40,776 nucleotides of DNA, taken from positions 1 through 40,776 of the forward strand of contig NZ_WHJG01000055.1 in assembly GCF_011682175.1 (NCBI RefSeq). The letters run 5' to 3'. Under the pieces are notes generated by a model. It saw only the letters and a list, made by a program, of their open reading frames with translations, was not told the DNA's origin and made no database searches. Source of the stretch: Massilia frigida (GTDB lineage Bacteria; Pseudomonadota; Gammaproteobacteria; Burkholderiales; Burkholderiaceae_D). The position numbers and the translations under genes were made by a program. Of this stretch, positions 7,635 through 15,856 are shown piece after piece (the stretch's first letter is position 1; every line of letters begins with the position of its first letter).

Positions 7635-8978
7635 ATGCACGATAGAGAATTTCCGGTGATCGGTCCCATACTGGTTCGCCATGCCGACGATGCAGCTTTT
7701 TACTGGTCCCAGCTGGACAGCGCGTCACGCTCCTATCATTGGCGCTTCGATGACCAGATCCGCACGGAAAACCTGCTCGCCGCGCATCTGGATGGCCTTG
7801 CCATAGCTGGCCTGCCGGGATTTCAACATTGCGTATCCATGTTTGATCGCTGGAAAAAGAGCGGAAACTTATTCACGTGCGTCTTCCTTGCCAGTAAGTT
7901 AGGCCTCACCGATCCGCTCGACACCCTGGTTGAGCGCGTCCAGAACCAGCCTGACGGGATGGTTCGTAGCCTCGTTTCGGCTTTGCTTCACCTGCCCGAA
8001 GATCAAGCGATCGGCCTGATATCCAAATGGTCTGCCCGGCCAGCAAAGCCAGTGCAAAAAGTGGCGGCCTTGCGTGCGGTCGCCTTGCGTGGCGCCGGAT
8101 CGCATTCCGCGCTCGCGTGCAAACTGAGCGCCTACTTCGAGGATGCTAACACCCACATTCGTGCCGCAGCCTGTCGGGCCGCGCTCACGCATGAGGACCA
8201 CGCTGTCGCGCTTGATTTGCTGGGCATCGCCATGCTGGACGACGACCTCCAGGTTCGGGCAGAGACGAGCATTGCTTGCCTGAACACCGATCTGAAAGCG
8301 CAGGCAGTCGCTGTCCTGGCGGCATGTTTGCTTGAACAAACTGCTGAATTTGATAAATCAAGCGGATGGTTTCGCCAGCAGGCATCCCGGCGTCTTGAGC
8401 GTTGGGCCAGGTATCTCGCGCATGTCTTGCCTATTGGCGCCCCCCAGCTCCCGGATCTGCTTAATCTCCTGCCCACGCGCATTGCACTCACCATGGTGCT
8501 TGCGCATGGCGACCTGGCCTACCTGCCGTTCGCACTCGATAAAATACGGGACCCAAGTGTCAGCCGGTACGCCGGTTGGGTATGGCAGACACTGATTGGA
8601 ATGGAACTGGCCAGGATGGGTTGGACAGTCAGTGACGATGACAGTGTCTCGCTCGCCCCAAGCGGGCCGGTAACGCAAGCCCGTCTCGATGCCGACAACG
8701 GCCTGCCCGAGCCGAACCACGCTGCGCTTGCCGCCTACATGGCAACGCAGCCGTTTTCCCTATTGCAGGGGGTGCGCGTCCTGCTTGGCCAGCAGCGCGA
8801 TCTTGCCAGCGCGCTGGCATTACTCAAGGACGCGCCGCAGTGCATCCGCGCCCTTGCTGCCCACACGCTCAACTTATCCCAATCGTGGTTGATTTTCAAT
8901 GTACGCGCCAGTACCGCTGAGCAGATAATTGCGATGGATGCCCTTGATGAGATCATTGCCCGAGGTACGGAAAAATGA
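7635..8978 (+). CDS. TIGR02270-like T6SS-associated HEAT-repeat protein
   Basis: The protein has 447 residues from ATG 7635; a TTG two codons earlier is an alternative. The N-terminus (PVIGPILVRHADDAAFYWSQ) and the body match a family annotated as TIGR02270, found in T6SS and VgrG-linked clusters. Residues 95-245 are helical repeats with the HEAT-like pattern (VQKVAALRAVALRG..., THIRAAACRAALTH, LQVRAETSIACLN). The C-terminal half (WVWQTLIGMELARMGW..., PFSLLQGVRVLLGQQRDL) is also helical. There is no signal peptide or membrane helix. The function is not established; a scaffold or adaptor is plausible from the repeats. Its stop overlaps the next start (ATGA), so the two are translationally coupled. 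GC is higher than in the effector and immunity genes. Confidence 0.75.
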   Translation: MHDREFPVIGPILVRHADDAAFYWSQLDSASRSYHWRFDDQIRTENLLAAHLDGLAIAGLPGFQHCVSMFDRWKKSGNLFTCVFLASKLGLTDPLDTLVERVQNQPDGMVRSLVSALLHLPEDQAIGLISKWSARPAKPVQKVAALRAVALRGAGSHSALACKLSAYFEDANTHIRAAACRAALTHEDHAVALDLLGIAMLDDDLQVRAETSIACLNTDLKAQAVAVLAACLLEQTAEFDKSSGWFRQQASRRLERWARYLAHVLPIGAPQLPDLLNLLPTRIALTMVLAHGDLAYLPFALDKIRDPSVSRYAGWVWQTLIGMELARMGWTVSDDDSVSLAPSGPVTQARLDADNGLPEPNHAALAAYMATQPFSLLQGVRVLLGQQRDLASALALLKDAPQCIRALAAHTLNLSQSWLIFNVRASTAEQIIAMDALDEIIARGTEK

Positions 8979-9379
8979 CATTTGCCCGTTTGGACCCATG
9001 GAACGACGCCGCTGTCATCGCGGCGCGATTGAAATCCAGATCCGCGCGGCTGGTGCTGATCATCGGGGCCGAAAGCTGGTGCGAAACCTGCCGCGCCCTG
9101 GGCCCCGTTTTCGACACGCTGGCGCAGCAGAGTAGCAAGCAAGACGATACCTGGCTCTGGCTTGACCTCGAAGATCACGCCGACTTCCTCGACAACTTCA
9201 TCCCGGACAGCTTGCCGCTGCTGATGAGCTACAGTGGGGCCGAGCTCAGCCACGCTGTGATCCCTACCCGGGTCACCGAAGCCGATTTGCTGGAGTTGCT
9301 GGCTCGGCCGTCCGTCATCGAGCACAGCAATTTGCCGGACGTGCGCGGCCGTCTGATGGCAAACGACTGGGCGCTGTAA
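8975..9379 (+). CDS. thioredoxin-like protein with a WCETC active site
   Basis: This 134-residue protein starts at ATG 8975, overlapping the previous stop by four bases. LVLIIGAESWCETCRALGPVF (about 27-47) is the thioredoxin beta-strand followed by the CxxC motif (C36, C39). WLWLDLEDHADF and the SLPLLMSYSGAEL segment fit the later strands, with a Leu-Pro where thioredoxins carry the cis-Pro. No signal peptide is seen, so it should be cytoplasmic. Coupling to the TIGR02270-like gene puts it at the end of the T6SS cargo operon. A role in keeping the Cys-rich effector or PAAR-like protein reduced is possible but is only an inference. Confidence 0.72.
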   Translation: MTFARLDPWNDAAVIAARLKSRSARLVLIIGAESWCETCRALGPVFDTLAQQSSKQDDTWLWLDLEDHADFLDNFIPDSLPLLMSYSGAELSHAVIPTRVTEADLLELLARPSVIEHSNLPDVRGRLMANDWAL

Positions 9380-9447
9380 CACCAGACGAGGCTTTCTTCC
9401 CGCGCGACATCACCCGCTTCGGCAAATTCCGCCCATCTCCGATCTGG

Positions 9448-9795
9448 ATGGCGTGCCGGCGTGCTCCCCTGCATCACGCCCGACGTGGGCGCGAGCGGCA
9501 ACATTGTCCGGGCCTGCGGCGGCCATCTGAAGCGATCCGCGACCAGCACAAGCTGCGCATCGGCTACCGCGGCGCCGGCGGCGTGGCGACCGAGCGCACC
9601 GTGTGGCCGTTCGCGCTGGCCTTTTTCGAGGGCGCGCGGGTGCTGGCCGCCTGGTGCGAGCTGCGCGGCGCCAACCGCCACTTTCGCATCGACCGCATCG
9701 CCAGTGCCGAGTCGAGCGGCGAGCGCTATCCGGAACACCGGCGCGCGCTCATCAAGCGCTGGCGCGCCGAGATGTGCATGAGCGACGACTCCTGA
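9448..9795 (+). pseudogene. C-terminal WYL-domain fragment of a YafY-type regulator
   Basis: From about 9529 the frame reads EAIRDQHKLRIGYRG, then ERTVWPFALAFFEGARVLAAWCE and ANRHFRIDRI, the signature of the WYL ligand-binding domain of YafY/DeoR-like regulators. The stop is TGA 9793-9795. The winged-helix DNA-binding part that normally precedes it (about 130 residues) is absent. The sequence at 9380-9528 shows no similarity I recognise and no convincing start. This is best read as a regulator truncated when the T6SS island arrived. A short stand-alone protein from ATG 9448 is possible but unlikely. Confidence 0.7.
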
Positions 9796-9857
9796 CAGAA
9801 ACTGACGGGATTCGCTTCTATCATGGCCGCTCCAACAACTTTTCACGGAGCTGCATC

Positions 9858-10472
9858 ATGCACCTGTTTCATAATTCCCTGTCATCGAATGCGCGCCGCG
9901 TGCTGATGGTCGCCGAGCAGCTTGGCCTGCCGCTGGACATCGTCAATGTCGACCTGATGAGCGAAGGCGACCGCACGCGCCTGCACGAAATCAACCCGAA
10001 CGGCAAGCTGCCGGTGCTGCAGGATGGCAACTTCCTGCTGTGGGAATCGTGCGCCATCATGCAATACCTGTGCGACATCACGCCGGGCCAGCAGTTGTAT
10101 CCGCAGGACGCGCGGGTGCGGGCCGACGTCAACCGCTGGCTGTTCTGGGGCAGCCAGCATTTCGCCGAGACGGTCAGCATCCTGTCGTTCGAGAACCTGT
10201 GGAAGGGCATGATCGGCATGGGCGAGGCCGACCCGGCCGAGGTGGCACGTGCCGAGGGCGAACTGCGCAAGCTTGGCGCCGTGCTCGACGCTCACCTGGC
10301 GCAGCGCGACTGGCTGGTGGGCGAGGCCGTGAGCCTGGCCGACATTGCCGTCGTCGCGCCGCTGATGTACCTGGGACAAGCCCGCCTGCCGCTGGGCGAC
10401 TTTCCCAACCTGATGCGCTGGTTCGACCGCATCCGCCAGCTCGACCTCTGGAAAAACACCGAAGCCGGATAA
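9858..10472 (+). CDS. glutathione S-transferase family protein
   Basis: The protein has 204 residues from ATG 9858, with GGAG seven bases upstream. The frame is open from 9603, but nothing upstream of 9858 resembles a GST. The N-terminal thioredoxin-like domain has HNSLSSNARRVLMVAEQLGL, the cis-Pro segment NPNGKLPVLQDG (about 50-61) and ESCAIMQYL (about 66-74), which binds the gamma-glutamyl part of glutathione. The all-helical C-terminal domain has the conserved SLADIAVVAPL segment near 160 that caps the fold. It is likely cytoplasmic and conjugates or reduces small electrophiles; the substrate is unknown. It is probably monocistronic: a REP-like hairpin follows 28 bases after the stop. Confidence 0.9.
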   Translation: MHLFHNSLSSNARRVLMVAEQLGLPLDIVNVDLMSEGDRTRLHEINPNGKLPVLQDGNFLLWESCAIMQYLCDITPGQQLYPQDARVRADVNRWLFWGSQHFAETVSILSFENLWKGMIGMGEADPAEVARAEGELRKLGAVLDAHLAQRDWLVGEAVSLADIAVVAPLMYLGQARLPLGDFPNLMRWFDRIRQLDLWKNTEAG

Positions 10473-10500
10473 CGCCTCAGCCGGCAGCGAATCGCCCTAC

Positions 10501-10556
10501 AACCGGGGTCAGAGCTCTAATTAGAAATCTTTCTAGTCAGAGCTCTGACCCCGGTT
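10501..10556. repeat. 56-bp palindromic repeat (REP-like hairpin)
   Basis: Perfect 18-bp inverted arms (AACCGGGGTCAGAGCTCT, 10501-10518, and its complement, 10539-10556) flank a 20-base loop that contains a further AGAAA/TTTCT stem. The arms share ACCGGGGTCAGA with repeats at 18856-19104, so this belongs to a dispersed family. It lies between the GST gene and the symporter promoter and could also end transcription as a strong hairpin, though no T-run follows. Confidence 0.85.
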
Positions 10557-10570
10557 AGGCAATTTCTCCA

Positions 10571-10625
10571 TTGACACTCATGCCGGGCGTGGGCATACTT
10601 GACGCTCACATGTTAGCGCTAACAT
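10571..10625 (+). promoter_or_regulatory. promoter and GntR/LacI-type operator of the GPH symporter operon
   Basis: A consensus -35 TTGACA (10571-10576), a 17-bp spacer and a -10-like CATACT (10594-10599) precede a perfect 16-bp palindrome, ATGTTAGCGCTAACAT (10610-10625). The palindrome would overlap or directly follow the transcription start. ATGTTA-N4-TAACAT is the operator form of E. coli GntR, and the regulator at 14539-15567 resembles GntR. Repression relieved by a sugar acid is the likely mode. Confidence 0.82.
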
Positions 10626-10675
10626 AGGATTCGGGTGCCGTCGCCCTGGTCCCCGGCAACCGAGGAGAGTCTGCG

Positions 10676-12034
10676 TTGATTGCAACACCGCTGCCGTGGC
10701 GCGAAAAAATTGGTTATGGCGTCGCCGACATGGGCTTCAATTTTTATTGGGCCAATATCGCGACCTTCCTGATGATGTTCTACACCGACGTGTACGGCAT
10801 CTCGGCCGCCGCCGCCGCGTCGATGATGTTCGTCGTGAAAATCATCAACGCCTTCACCGATCCCCTGATCGGCGCCGTGGCCGACCGCACCAGCACCCGC
10901 TTCGGCAAGTTCCGCCCCTATCTGGTCTGGATGGCGCTGCCACTGGCCGGCGCCGGCGTGCTCACTTACACCACGCCCGCCCTCGGCGGCGACGGCAAGC
11001 TGGCTTGGGCATACGCCACCTATCTGCTCATGATGGTCTGCTACACCTGCATCAACATCCCCTACAACGCCTTGTCCGGCGTGATGTCGGCCGAGCCGCA
11101 GGAGCGCTCCACCATCAATGGCCTGCGCTTCATCTTTGCTTTCGCGGGCAGCATGCTGGTCACGGCCGCCACGCCGGGCATGGTGAGCTTTTTCGGCGCC
11201 GGCGAGGGCATGGACGCGACCCGGCGCGGCTGGCAGCTGACGATGCTGGCCTGGGGCGTGCTCGCCTCGCTGCTGTTCGCGCTCACCTTTCTCAACACGC
11301 GCGAACGCATCGCGCCGCCGCCCCGCCAAAAAACGCGCGTGCGCGACGACCTGCGCGACCTGGCCGGCAACCGTCCGTGGATGGTGCTGTTTTTCCTGGC
11401 GCTGATCATCATGGTGTCGATCACCCTGCGCACCACCACCGCCGCCTATTACTTCAAGTACGTGGTGGGACGGCCCGACCTGCTCAAGTCCTTCCTGCCC
11501 GCCTACATGGCCGCCGCTGCCGCCGGTGCCGCCCTCACGCCGGTCATCACGCGCCTGGTCGACAAGAAAACGCTGATGATGGTCCTGATGTCGCTGACCG
11601 CGCTGCTCTCCGCGGCCTTTTTCTTCGTCGACGCTACCCAGATCGGCGCGATGTACGCGCTCCAGATCGCGCTTGGCCTGGTGCTGGGACCGAAGTCGCC
11701 GCTGGCGTTTTCGATGTATGCCGACACGGCCGACTACAACGAGTGGCGCAATGGCCGGCGCGCCACCGCGATGACCTTCGCCGCCGCCACGTTCTCGCAA
11801 AAACTGGGCACGGCGCTGGCGCTGGGCGTGATCGGCGCGGTCTTTACGGCGCTCGGCTACGTGCCGAATGCGGCCCAGTCGAGCGGCTCGCAAGCGGGCA
11901 TCGTCTGGCTGATGTCCGTCATTCCGGCCTTGTTCGCGCTGCTGGCGGTGGCGGTCATGTTTTTCTATCACCTCGACAGCCACCAACTGCGGCGCATCCA
12001 GGCCGACCTGATGGCGCGCAAGGCGCCGCTGTAA
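10676..12034 (+). CDS. GPH-family (glycoside-pentoside-hexuronide:cation) sugar symporter
   Basis: This 452-residue inner-membrane protein starts at TTG 10676, supported by GAGGAG at 10662-10667. It has about twelve hydrophobic segments. The N-terminal [15 protein letters not shown] and [22 protein letters not shown] (about 61-82) are the diagnostic GPH/MelB motifs. [22 protein letters not shown] (about 348-369) is the conserved late-loop motif. Family members import sugars or glycosides with Na+ or H+. The next gene is a GH94 phosphorylase 20 bases downstream, so the cargo is probably the disaccharide (aldobionate) that the phosphorylase splits. The promoter carries a GntR-type operator, so regulation by the convergent LacI-family protein is expected. 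Confidence 0.9.
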   Translation: MIATPLPWREKIGYGVADMGFNFYWANIATFLMMFYTDVYGISAAAAASMMFVVKIINAFTDPLIGAVADRTSTRFGKFRPYLVWMALPLAGAGVLTYTTPALGGDGKLAWAYATYLLMMVCYTCINIPYNALSGVMSAEPQERSTINGLRFIFAFAGSMLVTAATPGMVSFFGAGEGMDATRRGWQLTMLAWGVLASLLFALTFLNTRERIAPPPRQKTRVRDDLRDLAGNRPWMVLFFLALIIMVSITLRTTTAAYYFKYVVGRPDLLKSFLPAYMAAAAAGAALTPVITRLVDKKTLMMVLMSLTALLSAAFFFVDATQIGAMYALQIALGLVLGPKSPLAFSMYADTADYNEWRNGRRATAMTFAAATFSQKLGTALALGVIGAVFTALGYVPNAAQSSGSQAGIVWLMSVIPALFALLAVAVMFFYHLDSHQLRRIQADLMARKAPL

Positions 12035-12054
12035 TTCATTTCCGGAGACGTTTT

Positions 12055-14406
12055 ATGTTACGCCCCACCGACGACGGTGCCCGCTACGAATTGAGCAGCC
12101 CGACCGCGATGCCGCACGCCGCCGGCTTCCTGTGGAACCGCACGATGATGATCCAGGTGACCTGCCGCGGTTACGCGGTGGCCCAGTTCATGCAGCCGGA
12201 GCCGGCCAAATACGCGCACGCGCCGAACATGGAAGCGAAGTCCTTCATGCAGCCGGAGCAGGCCTATTTTGCGCACCATCCGGGCCGCTTCTTTTACGTG
12301 AAGGATGAAGACACGGGCGAGCTGTTTTCGGCCCCCTACGAGCCGGTACGCGCGGCGGTCGACCGTTTCAGCTTCTCGGTCGGCCAGAGCGACCTGGCGT
12401 GGCACGTCGAACATCTCGGTATCGGTATCGACCTGCGCCTTTGCCTGGCGCCGGACGCAGTGGCCGAACTGTGGTCGCTGCAGGTCACCAACCTGTCCGG
12501 CCGCCCGCGCAGGATCAGCGTGACGCCGTATTTCCCGATCGGGTACATGTCGTGGATGAACCAGTCGGCCGAGTACCGCGCCGACCTGGGCGGCATCGTC
12601 GCCAGCAGCGTTACGCCGTACCAGAAAGTGGCCGACTACTTCAAGAACAAGGACTTCAAGGACAAGACCTTCTTCCTGTGCGAGCAGGCGCCCGATTCGT
12701 GGGAGGCCAACCAGGCCGCCTTTGAAGGGGAGGGCGGCCTGCATGATCCGTCAGCCTTGCAGCGCGGTGCGCTGGCCAATGGCGACGCGCGCTACGAGAC
12801 GCCGGCCGCGGTGGTGCAATACCGGCTGGCGCTGGCGGCCAGCGCGGCCGGCACGTACCGTTTCCTGTTCGGCCCCGCCTTCGACGACGCCGAGATCGCG
12901 GCCCTGCGCAGCACCTGGCTGAGCGAAGAAGGCTTCGCCCGTGCCGCCGCGCAGGCGCAGGCTTACGTGGCCGGCGGACGCGGTTGCGCGCGCATCTCCA
13001 CGCCCGACAAGGAGCTGGATAATTTCGTCAACCACTGGCTGCCGCGCCAGGTGTTCTACCACGGCGACGTGAACCGACTCACGACCGACCCGCAGACGCG
13101 CAACTACCTGCAGGACAATATGGGCATGAGCTTCGTGCGTCCATCCGTGATGCGGGCCGCCTTCCTGCATGCGCTCAGCCAGCAGGAAGCGTCCGGCGCC
13201 ATGCCCGACGGGATCCTGCTGGCGGCCGGCGCGGAGCTCAAGTACATCAACCAGGTGCCGCATACCGACCATTGCGTGTGGCTGCCCGTATGCTTGCAGG
13301 CTTACCTCGACGAGACGGCCGATTACGCCATGCTCGATGAAACCGTGGCCGACGCGCAGGGGCGCGGCGAGAGTGCGTTTGCGCGTGTCGGGCGTGCCAT
13401 GGACTGGCTGCTGGCCGAACGCGATCATCGCGGCCTGTCGTTCATCGCACAGGGCGACTGGTGCGATCCGATGAACATGGTGGGCTACAAGGGGCGCGGC
13501 GTGTCCGGCTGGCTAACGCTGGCGGCGGCGTACGCGCTCACGCTGTGGGCTGGCGTGTGCGAGCAATGCGGCGAGGCCGGAAAGGCGCGGCACTTCCGCG
13601 CCGGTGCGGCGGCGATGAATGCGGCGGCCAATTCGCATCTGTGGGACGGCGCCTGGTTCGCGCGCGGCATTACGGATGACGATGTGAAGTTCGGCGTGAG
13701 CACGGATGCGGAAGGGCGCATCTATCTCAATCCGCAGGCGTGGGCTATCCTGAGCGGGGCCGCCGATGGCGCGCAGACGGCCAGCATGCTGGCCGAAGTG
13801 GAGCGCCAGCTGTATTCGCCGTATGGCGTGACGATGTTCGCGCCGCCGTACAGCGCGATGCGCGACGATGTCGGGCGGGTGACGCAGAAGCACCCCGGGT
13901 CGGCGGAAAATGGCGCGGTGTACAACCACGCGGCGATTTTTTACATTTTCAGCTTGTACGGCATCGGCCAGTCCGAGCGCGCGCACATGCTGCTGCGGCA
14001 AATGATTCCGGGGCCGGACGATGCCGACTATCGGCAGCGCGGGCAGCTGCCGGTGTTCATCCCCAATTACTACCGGGGCGCGCACCGCGAGTATCCGCGC
14101 ACGGCGGGCAGGTCGAGCCAGTTGTTCAATACGGGGACCGTGTCGTGGGTGTACCGCTGCATTGTCGAGGGCTTGTGCGGGCTGAAAGGGGATGTGGACG
14201 GGCTGACGATCAATCCGCAGATGCCGGCCGCGTGGCAGCGCATGGATGTGGAGCGCGAGTTTCGCGGGGCGCGCTTTCGCGTGCATGTCGAGCGCGCGGA
14301 GGTGGAGGCGGTGATGGTCAGGTACGAGGGTAAATTTTTGCCGGAAGCGCGCATGACCGGGATCGTGGCGGGGGCGGAGTACCGGTTGGATGTATTTGTG
14401 CCCTGA
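12055..14406 (+). CDS. GH94 glycoside phosphorylase, probably cellobionate phosphorylase
   Basis: The protein has 783 residues from ATG 12055, with GGAG seven bases upstream; longer readings of this frame run into the symporter gene. It shows the GH94 layout: an N-terminal beta-sandwich (about 1-270) with WNRTMMIQ and [13 protein letters not shown], a linker, an (alpha/alpha)6 barrel, and a C-terminal beta-jelly. [20 protein letters not shown] near 463-481 is where the GH94 catalytic Asp of the DWxD motif falls (D468 or D471). [17 protein letters not shown] near 614-630 is the phosphate-binding region. The length of about 785 and the presence of a GntR-like regulator favour cellobionic acid phosphorylase, giving glucose-1-phosphate plus gluconate. 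Other GH94 specificities remain possible. It has no signal peptide and acts after import by the upstream symporter. Confidence 0.8.
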   Translation: MLRPTDDGARYELSSPTAMPHAAGFLWNRTMMIQVTCRGYAVAQFMQPEPAKYAHAPNMEAKSFMQPEQAYFAHHPGRFFYVKDEDTGELFSAPYEPVRAAVDRFSFSVGQSDLAWHVEHLGIGIDLRLCLAPDAVAELWSLQVTNLSGRPRRISVTPYFPIGYMSWMNQSAEYRADLGGIVASSVTPYQKVADYFKNKDFKDKTFFLCEQAPDSWEANQAAFEGEGGLHDPSALQRGALANGDARYETPAAVVQYRLALAASAAGTYRFLFGPAFDDAEIAALRSTWLSEEGFARAAAQAQAYVAGGRGCARISTPDKELDNFVNHWLPRQVFYHGDVNRLTTDPQTRNYLQDNMGMSFVRPSVMRAAFLHALSQQEASGAMPDGILLAAGAELKYINQVPHTDHCVWLPVCLQAYLDETADYAMLDETVADAQGRGESAFARVGRAMDWLLAERDHRGLSFIAQGDWCDPMNMVGYKGRGVSGWLTLAAAYALTLWAGVCEQCGEAGKARHFRAGAAAMNAAANSHLWDGAWFARGITDDDVKFGVSTDAEGRIYLNPQAWAILSGAADGAQTASMLAEVERQLYSPYGVTMFAPPYSAMRDDVGRVTQKHPGSAENGAVYNHAAIFYIFSLYGIGQSERAHMLLRQMIPGPDDADYRQRGQLPVFIPNYYRGAHREYPRTAGRSSQLFNTGTVSWVYRCIVEGLCGLKGDVDGLTINPQMPAAWQRMDVEREFRGARFRVHVERAEVEAVMVRYEGKFLPEARMTGIVAGAEYRLDVFVP

Positions 14407-14445
14407 GCGCGTGGTTCGTGATTGCCCGATCACCCGCCTTGGCGC

Positions 14446-14492
14446 GGGTACGGCGGGGTTAATGGGTACGACGGGGTTAATGGGCACGACGG
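14446..14492. repeat. short tandem repeat, 18-bp unit
   Basis: Two 18-bp units differing at one base (GGGTACGRCGGGGTTAAT at 14446-14463 and 14464-14481) are followed by a partial third unit, and then by two copies of GCGGAAGGTGGC-like sequence up to about 14521. They lie in the gap between the convergent GH94 and LacI genes. No clear terminator is seen in this gap. Confidence 0.75.
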
Positions 14493-14538
14493 AAGGTGGC
14501 GGGTATCGCGGAAGGTGGCGGCGACGACGGGCCGACGC

Positions 14539-15567
14539 CTACGCGCTCTCGCGCGCCATCAGCGTAAACCCCAGGTCGATCCGCGTCACCGGCGGCGTCT
14601 CGCCTTTGATCAGCGCGCGCAGCAGGCTGGCCGCCTCGAACCCGATCTGGTAGCGCGGCGTGCCGATCGTGGTCACCGAGGGCGTCATCCATGCCGACGC
14701 CGGCAAATCGTTAAACCCGCACACCGCCAGCTGCCCCGGCACCGCGATCCCGCGCCGCTGGCACTGGTAAATCGCGCCATGCGCCAGGTCGTCATTGCAG
14801 CAGAAAACCGCGTCGCAGTCCGGCACCTGGTCCAGCATCCGCCCCAGCAGCTCGGCCCCCAGCGCGATGGTCGACGGTTCGCCCACCATCAGCTCCAGGC
14901 GCGCATCAAGCAGGCCCGCGTCGCTCATCGCCTTGCGGTAGCCGTCGGCGCGGCGCAGGGTGCGTTCGTCGAGCTGGGCGCCGATGAAACCGATGCGGGT
15001 GTAGCCCTTCCCGATCAGATGGCGCGCCATCGCATATCCCGCGTCGAACTGCGAAAACCCGACCGACACCTGCCCTGGCGCGCTTCCCAGGTCCATCATC
15101 GACACCACCGGCACGCCGCAGGTGGCCAGCATCTGCGTCACCCGCGCACTGTGGCTCAGGCTGGAGAGCAAAATCCCGTCCGGGTTCGATTGCAGATAAA
15201 TACCCAGCAGCTTTTCTTCCTCGGCATCGGAATAGCGGGTGTTGCCGATCAATAGCTGGTAGTTGCTGGACCCCACCGCATCCTGGATGCCTTCCAGCAC
15301 GGCGGTGAACACGGCATTCGACAGCGACGGCACCAGCACCACGATCACATTCGACTGCGCCGAGGCCAGCGCGCGCGCGGCGCGGTTCGGCACGTAGCCG
15401 AGTTCGGCAACAGCGAGTTCGACCCGCTCGCGCACGGGCGCCGATACCAGCGCCGGCTGGTTCAGTGCGCGCGAGGCGGTCATGGCCGATACCCCGGCAT
15501 GCGCGGCCACCGCAGCGAGCGTGATTTTACCGCTGGCCCGGCTCTTGTTGCTGCTCGTTTTGCTCAT
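14539..15567 (-). CDS. LacI-family transcriptional regulator, GntR (gluconate)-like
   Basis: The protein has 342 residues from ATG 15567; an upstream in-frame ATG would add 18 unlikely residues. The HTH lies at about 15-36 (ITLAAVAAHAGVSAMTASRALN), followed by the hinge helix LGYVPNRAARALAS. The effector domain follows E. coli GntR closely: VLVPSLSNAVFTAVLEGIQ, LDERTLRRADGYRKAM, DAVFCCNDDLAHGAIYQCQRRG and the LDLGFTL-like end DLGFTLMARES. It is convergent to the symporter-phosphorylase pair, whose promoter holds a perfect ATGTTA-N4-TAACAT site. A half-site like that operator (CGCGATAACAT, 15580-15590) lies just before its own start, suggesting autoregulation. The inducer is likely gluconate or the disaccharide acid (inferred). 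Confidence 0.88.
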   Translation of the reverse strand: MSKTSSNKSRASGKITLAAVAAHAGVSAMTASRALNQPALVSAPVRERVELAVAELGYVPNRAARALASAQSNVIVVLVPSLSNAVFTAVLEGIQDAVGSSNYQLLIGNTRYSDAEEEKLLGIYLQSNPDGILLSSLSHSARVTQMLATCGVPVVSMMDLGSAPGQVSVGFSQFDAGYAMARHLIGKGYTRIGFIGAQLDERTLRRADGYRKAMSDAGLLDARLELMVGEPSTIALGAELLGRMLDQVPDCDAVFCCNDDLAHGAIYQCQRRGIAVPGQLAVCGFNDLPASAWMTPSVTTIGTPRYQIGFEAASLLRALIKGETPPVTRIDLGFTLMARESA

Positions 15568-15640
15568 GAAGTCACTGGTCGCGATAACATTATGAAAAGT
15601 TTTGTCGGATTTCATCCCCAACGGGCATGCTTTCTGTCAA

Positions 15641-15786
15641 AACAAGGGAAGTTTCCATGAGGAATTTTCTACTTGTGTGCGTTTACGCACAGAAGTGGGG
15701 CATACGGCGGACTATAGTGGAACTGTCTCTTTCAGGACATCCCTAGTTTTGGACTTCGCCCGCTCTGATACAGCGGGCATTTTTTT
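15641..15786 (+). ncRNA. candidate small RNA ending in an intrinsic terminator
   Basis: This stretch has no credible gene, yet on the + strand it contains a hairpin at about 15672-15697 (TGTGCG-TTTA-CGCACA core, extended by ACTT/AAGT). Several GGA trinucleotides and a typical terminator follow. No + strand gene lies upstream for the terminator to serve: both neighbours point the other way. No strong promoter is evident, and the 5' end given here is a guess. It is a candidate only. Confidence 0.3.
15758..15786 (+). terminator. rho-independent terminator (+ strand, orphan)
   Basis: The stem GCCCGCT/AGCGGGC (15758-15764 with 15772-15778) has a seven-base loop and is followed by A and a run of seven T. 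In the - direction no T-run follows, so it serves + strand transcription, although the flanking genes (LacI-family and HDOD) are both on the - strand. Confidence 0.8.
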
Positions 15787-15856
15787 GCCTGGACGGAAAG
15801 CGTTGGAATAGCTACACGGGGAAAAACAGGGCGCGGCAGGACGCCACGCCGCCAAG

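Noticed and set aside
10619-11986. Minus-strand 455-codon frame over the symporter.
   Set aside because: Antisense shadow with repetitive basic sequence and no recognisable domain.
10696-12054. Upstream extension of the GH94 frame through the symporter gene (a single 1236-codon frame).
   Set aside because: The extension reads as Arg/His-rich nonsense opposite a real symporter frame; ATG 12055 has a good ribosome site and matches the GH94 N-terminus.
14539-15621. Longer start for the GntR-like regulator at 15621.
   Set aside because: The 18 added residues do not resemble the family N-terminus and would place coding sequence over the presumed operator half-site.
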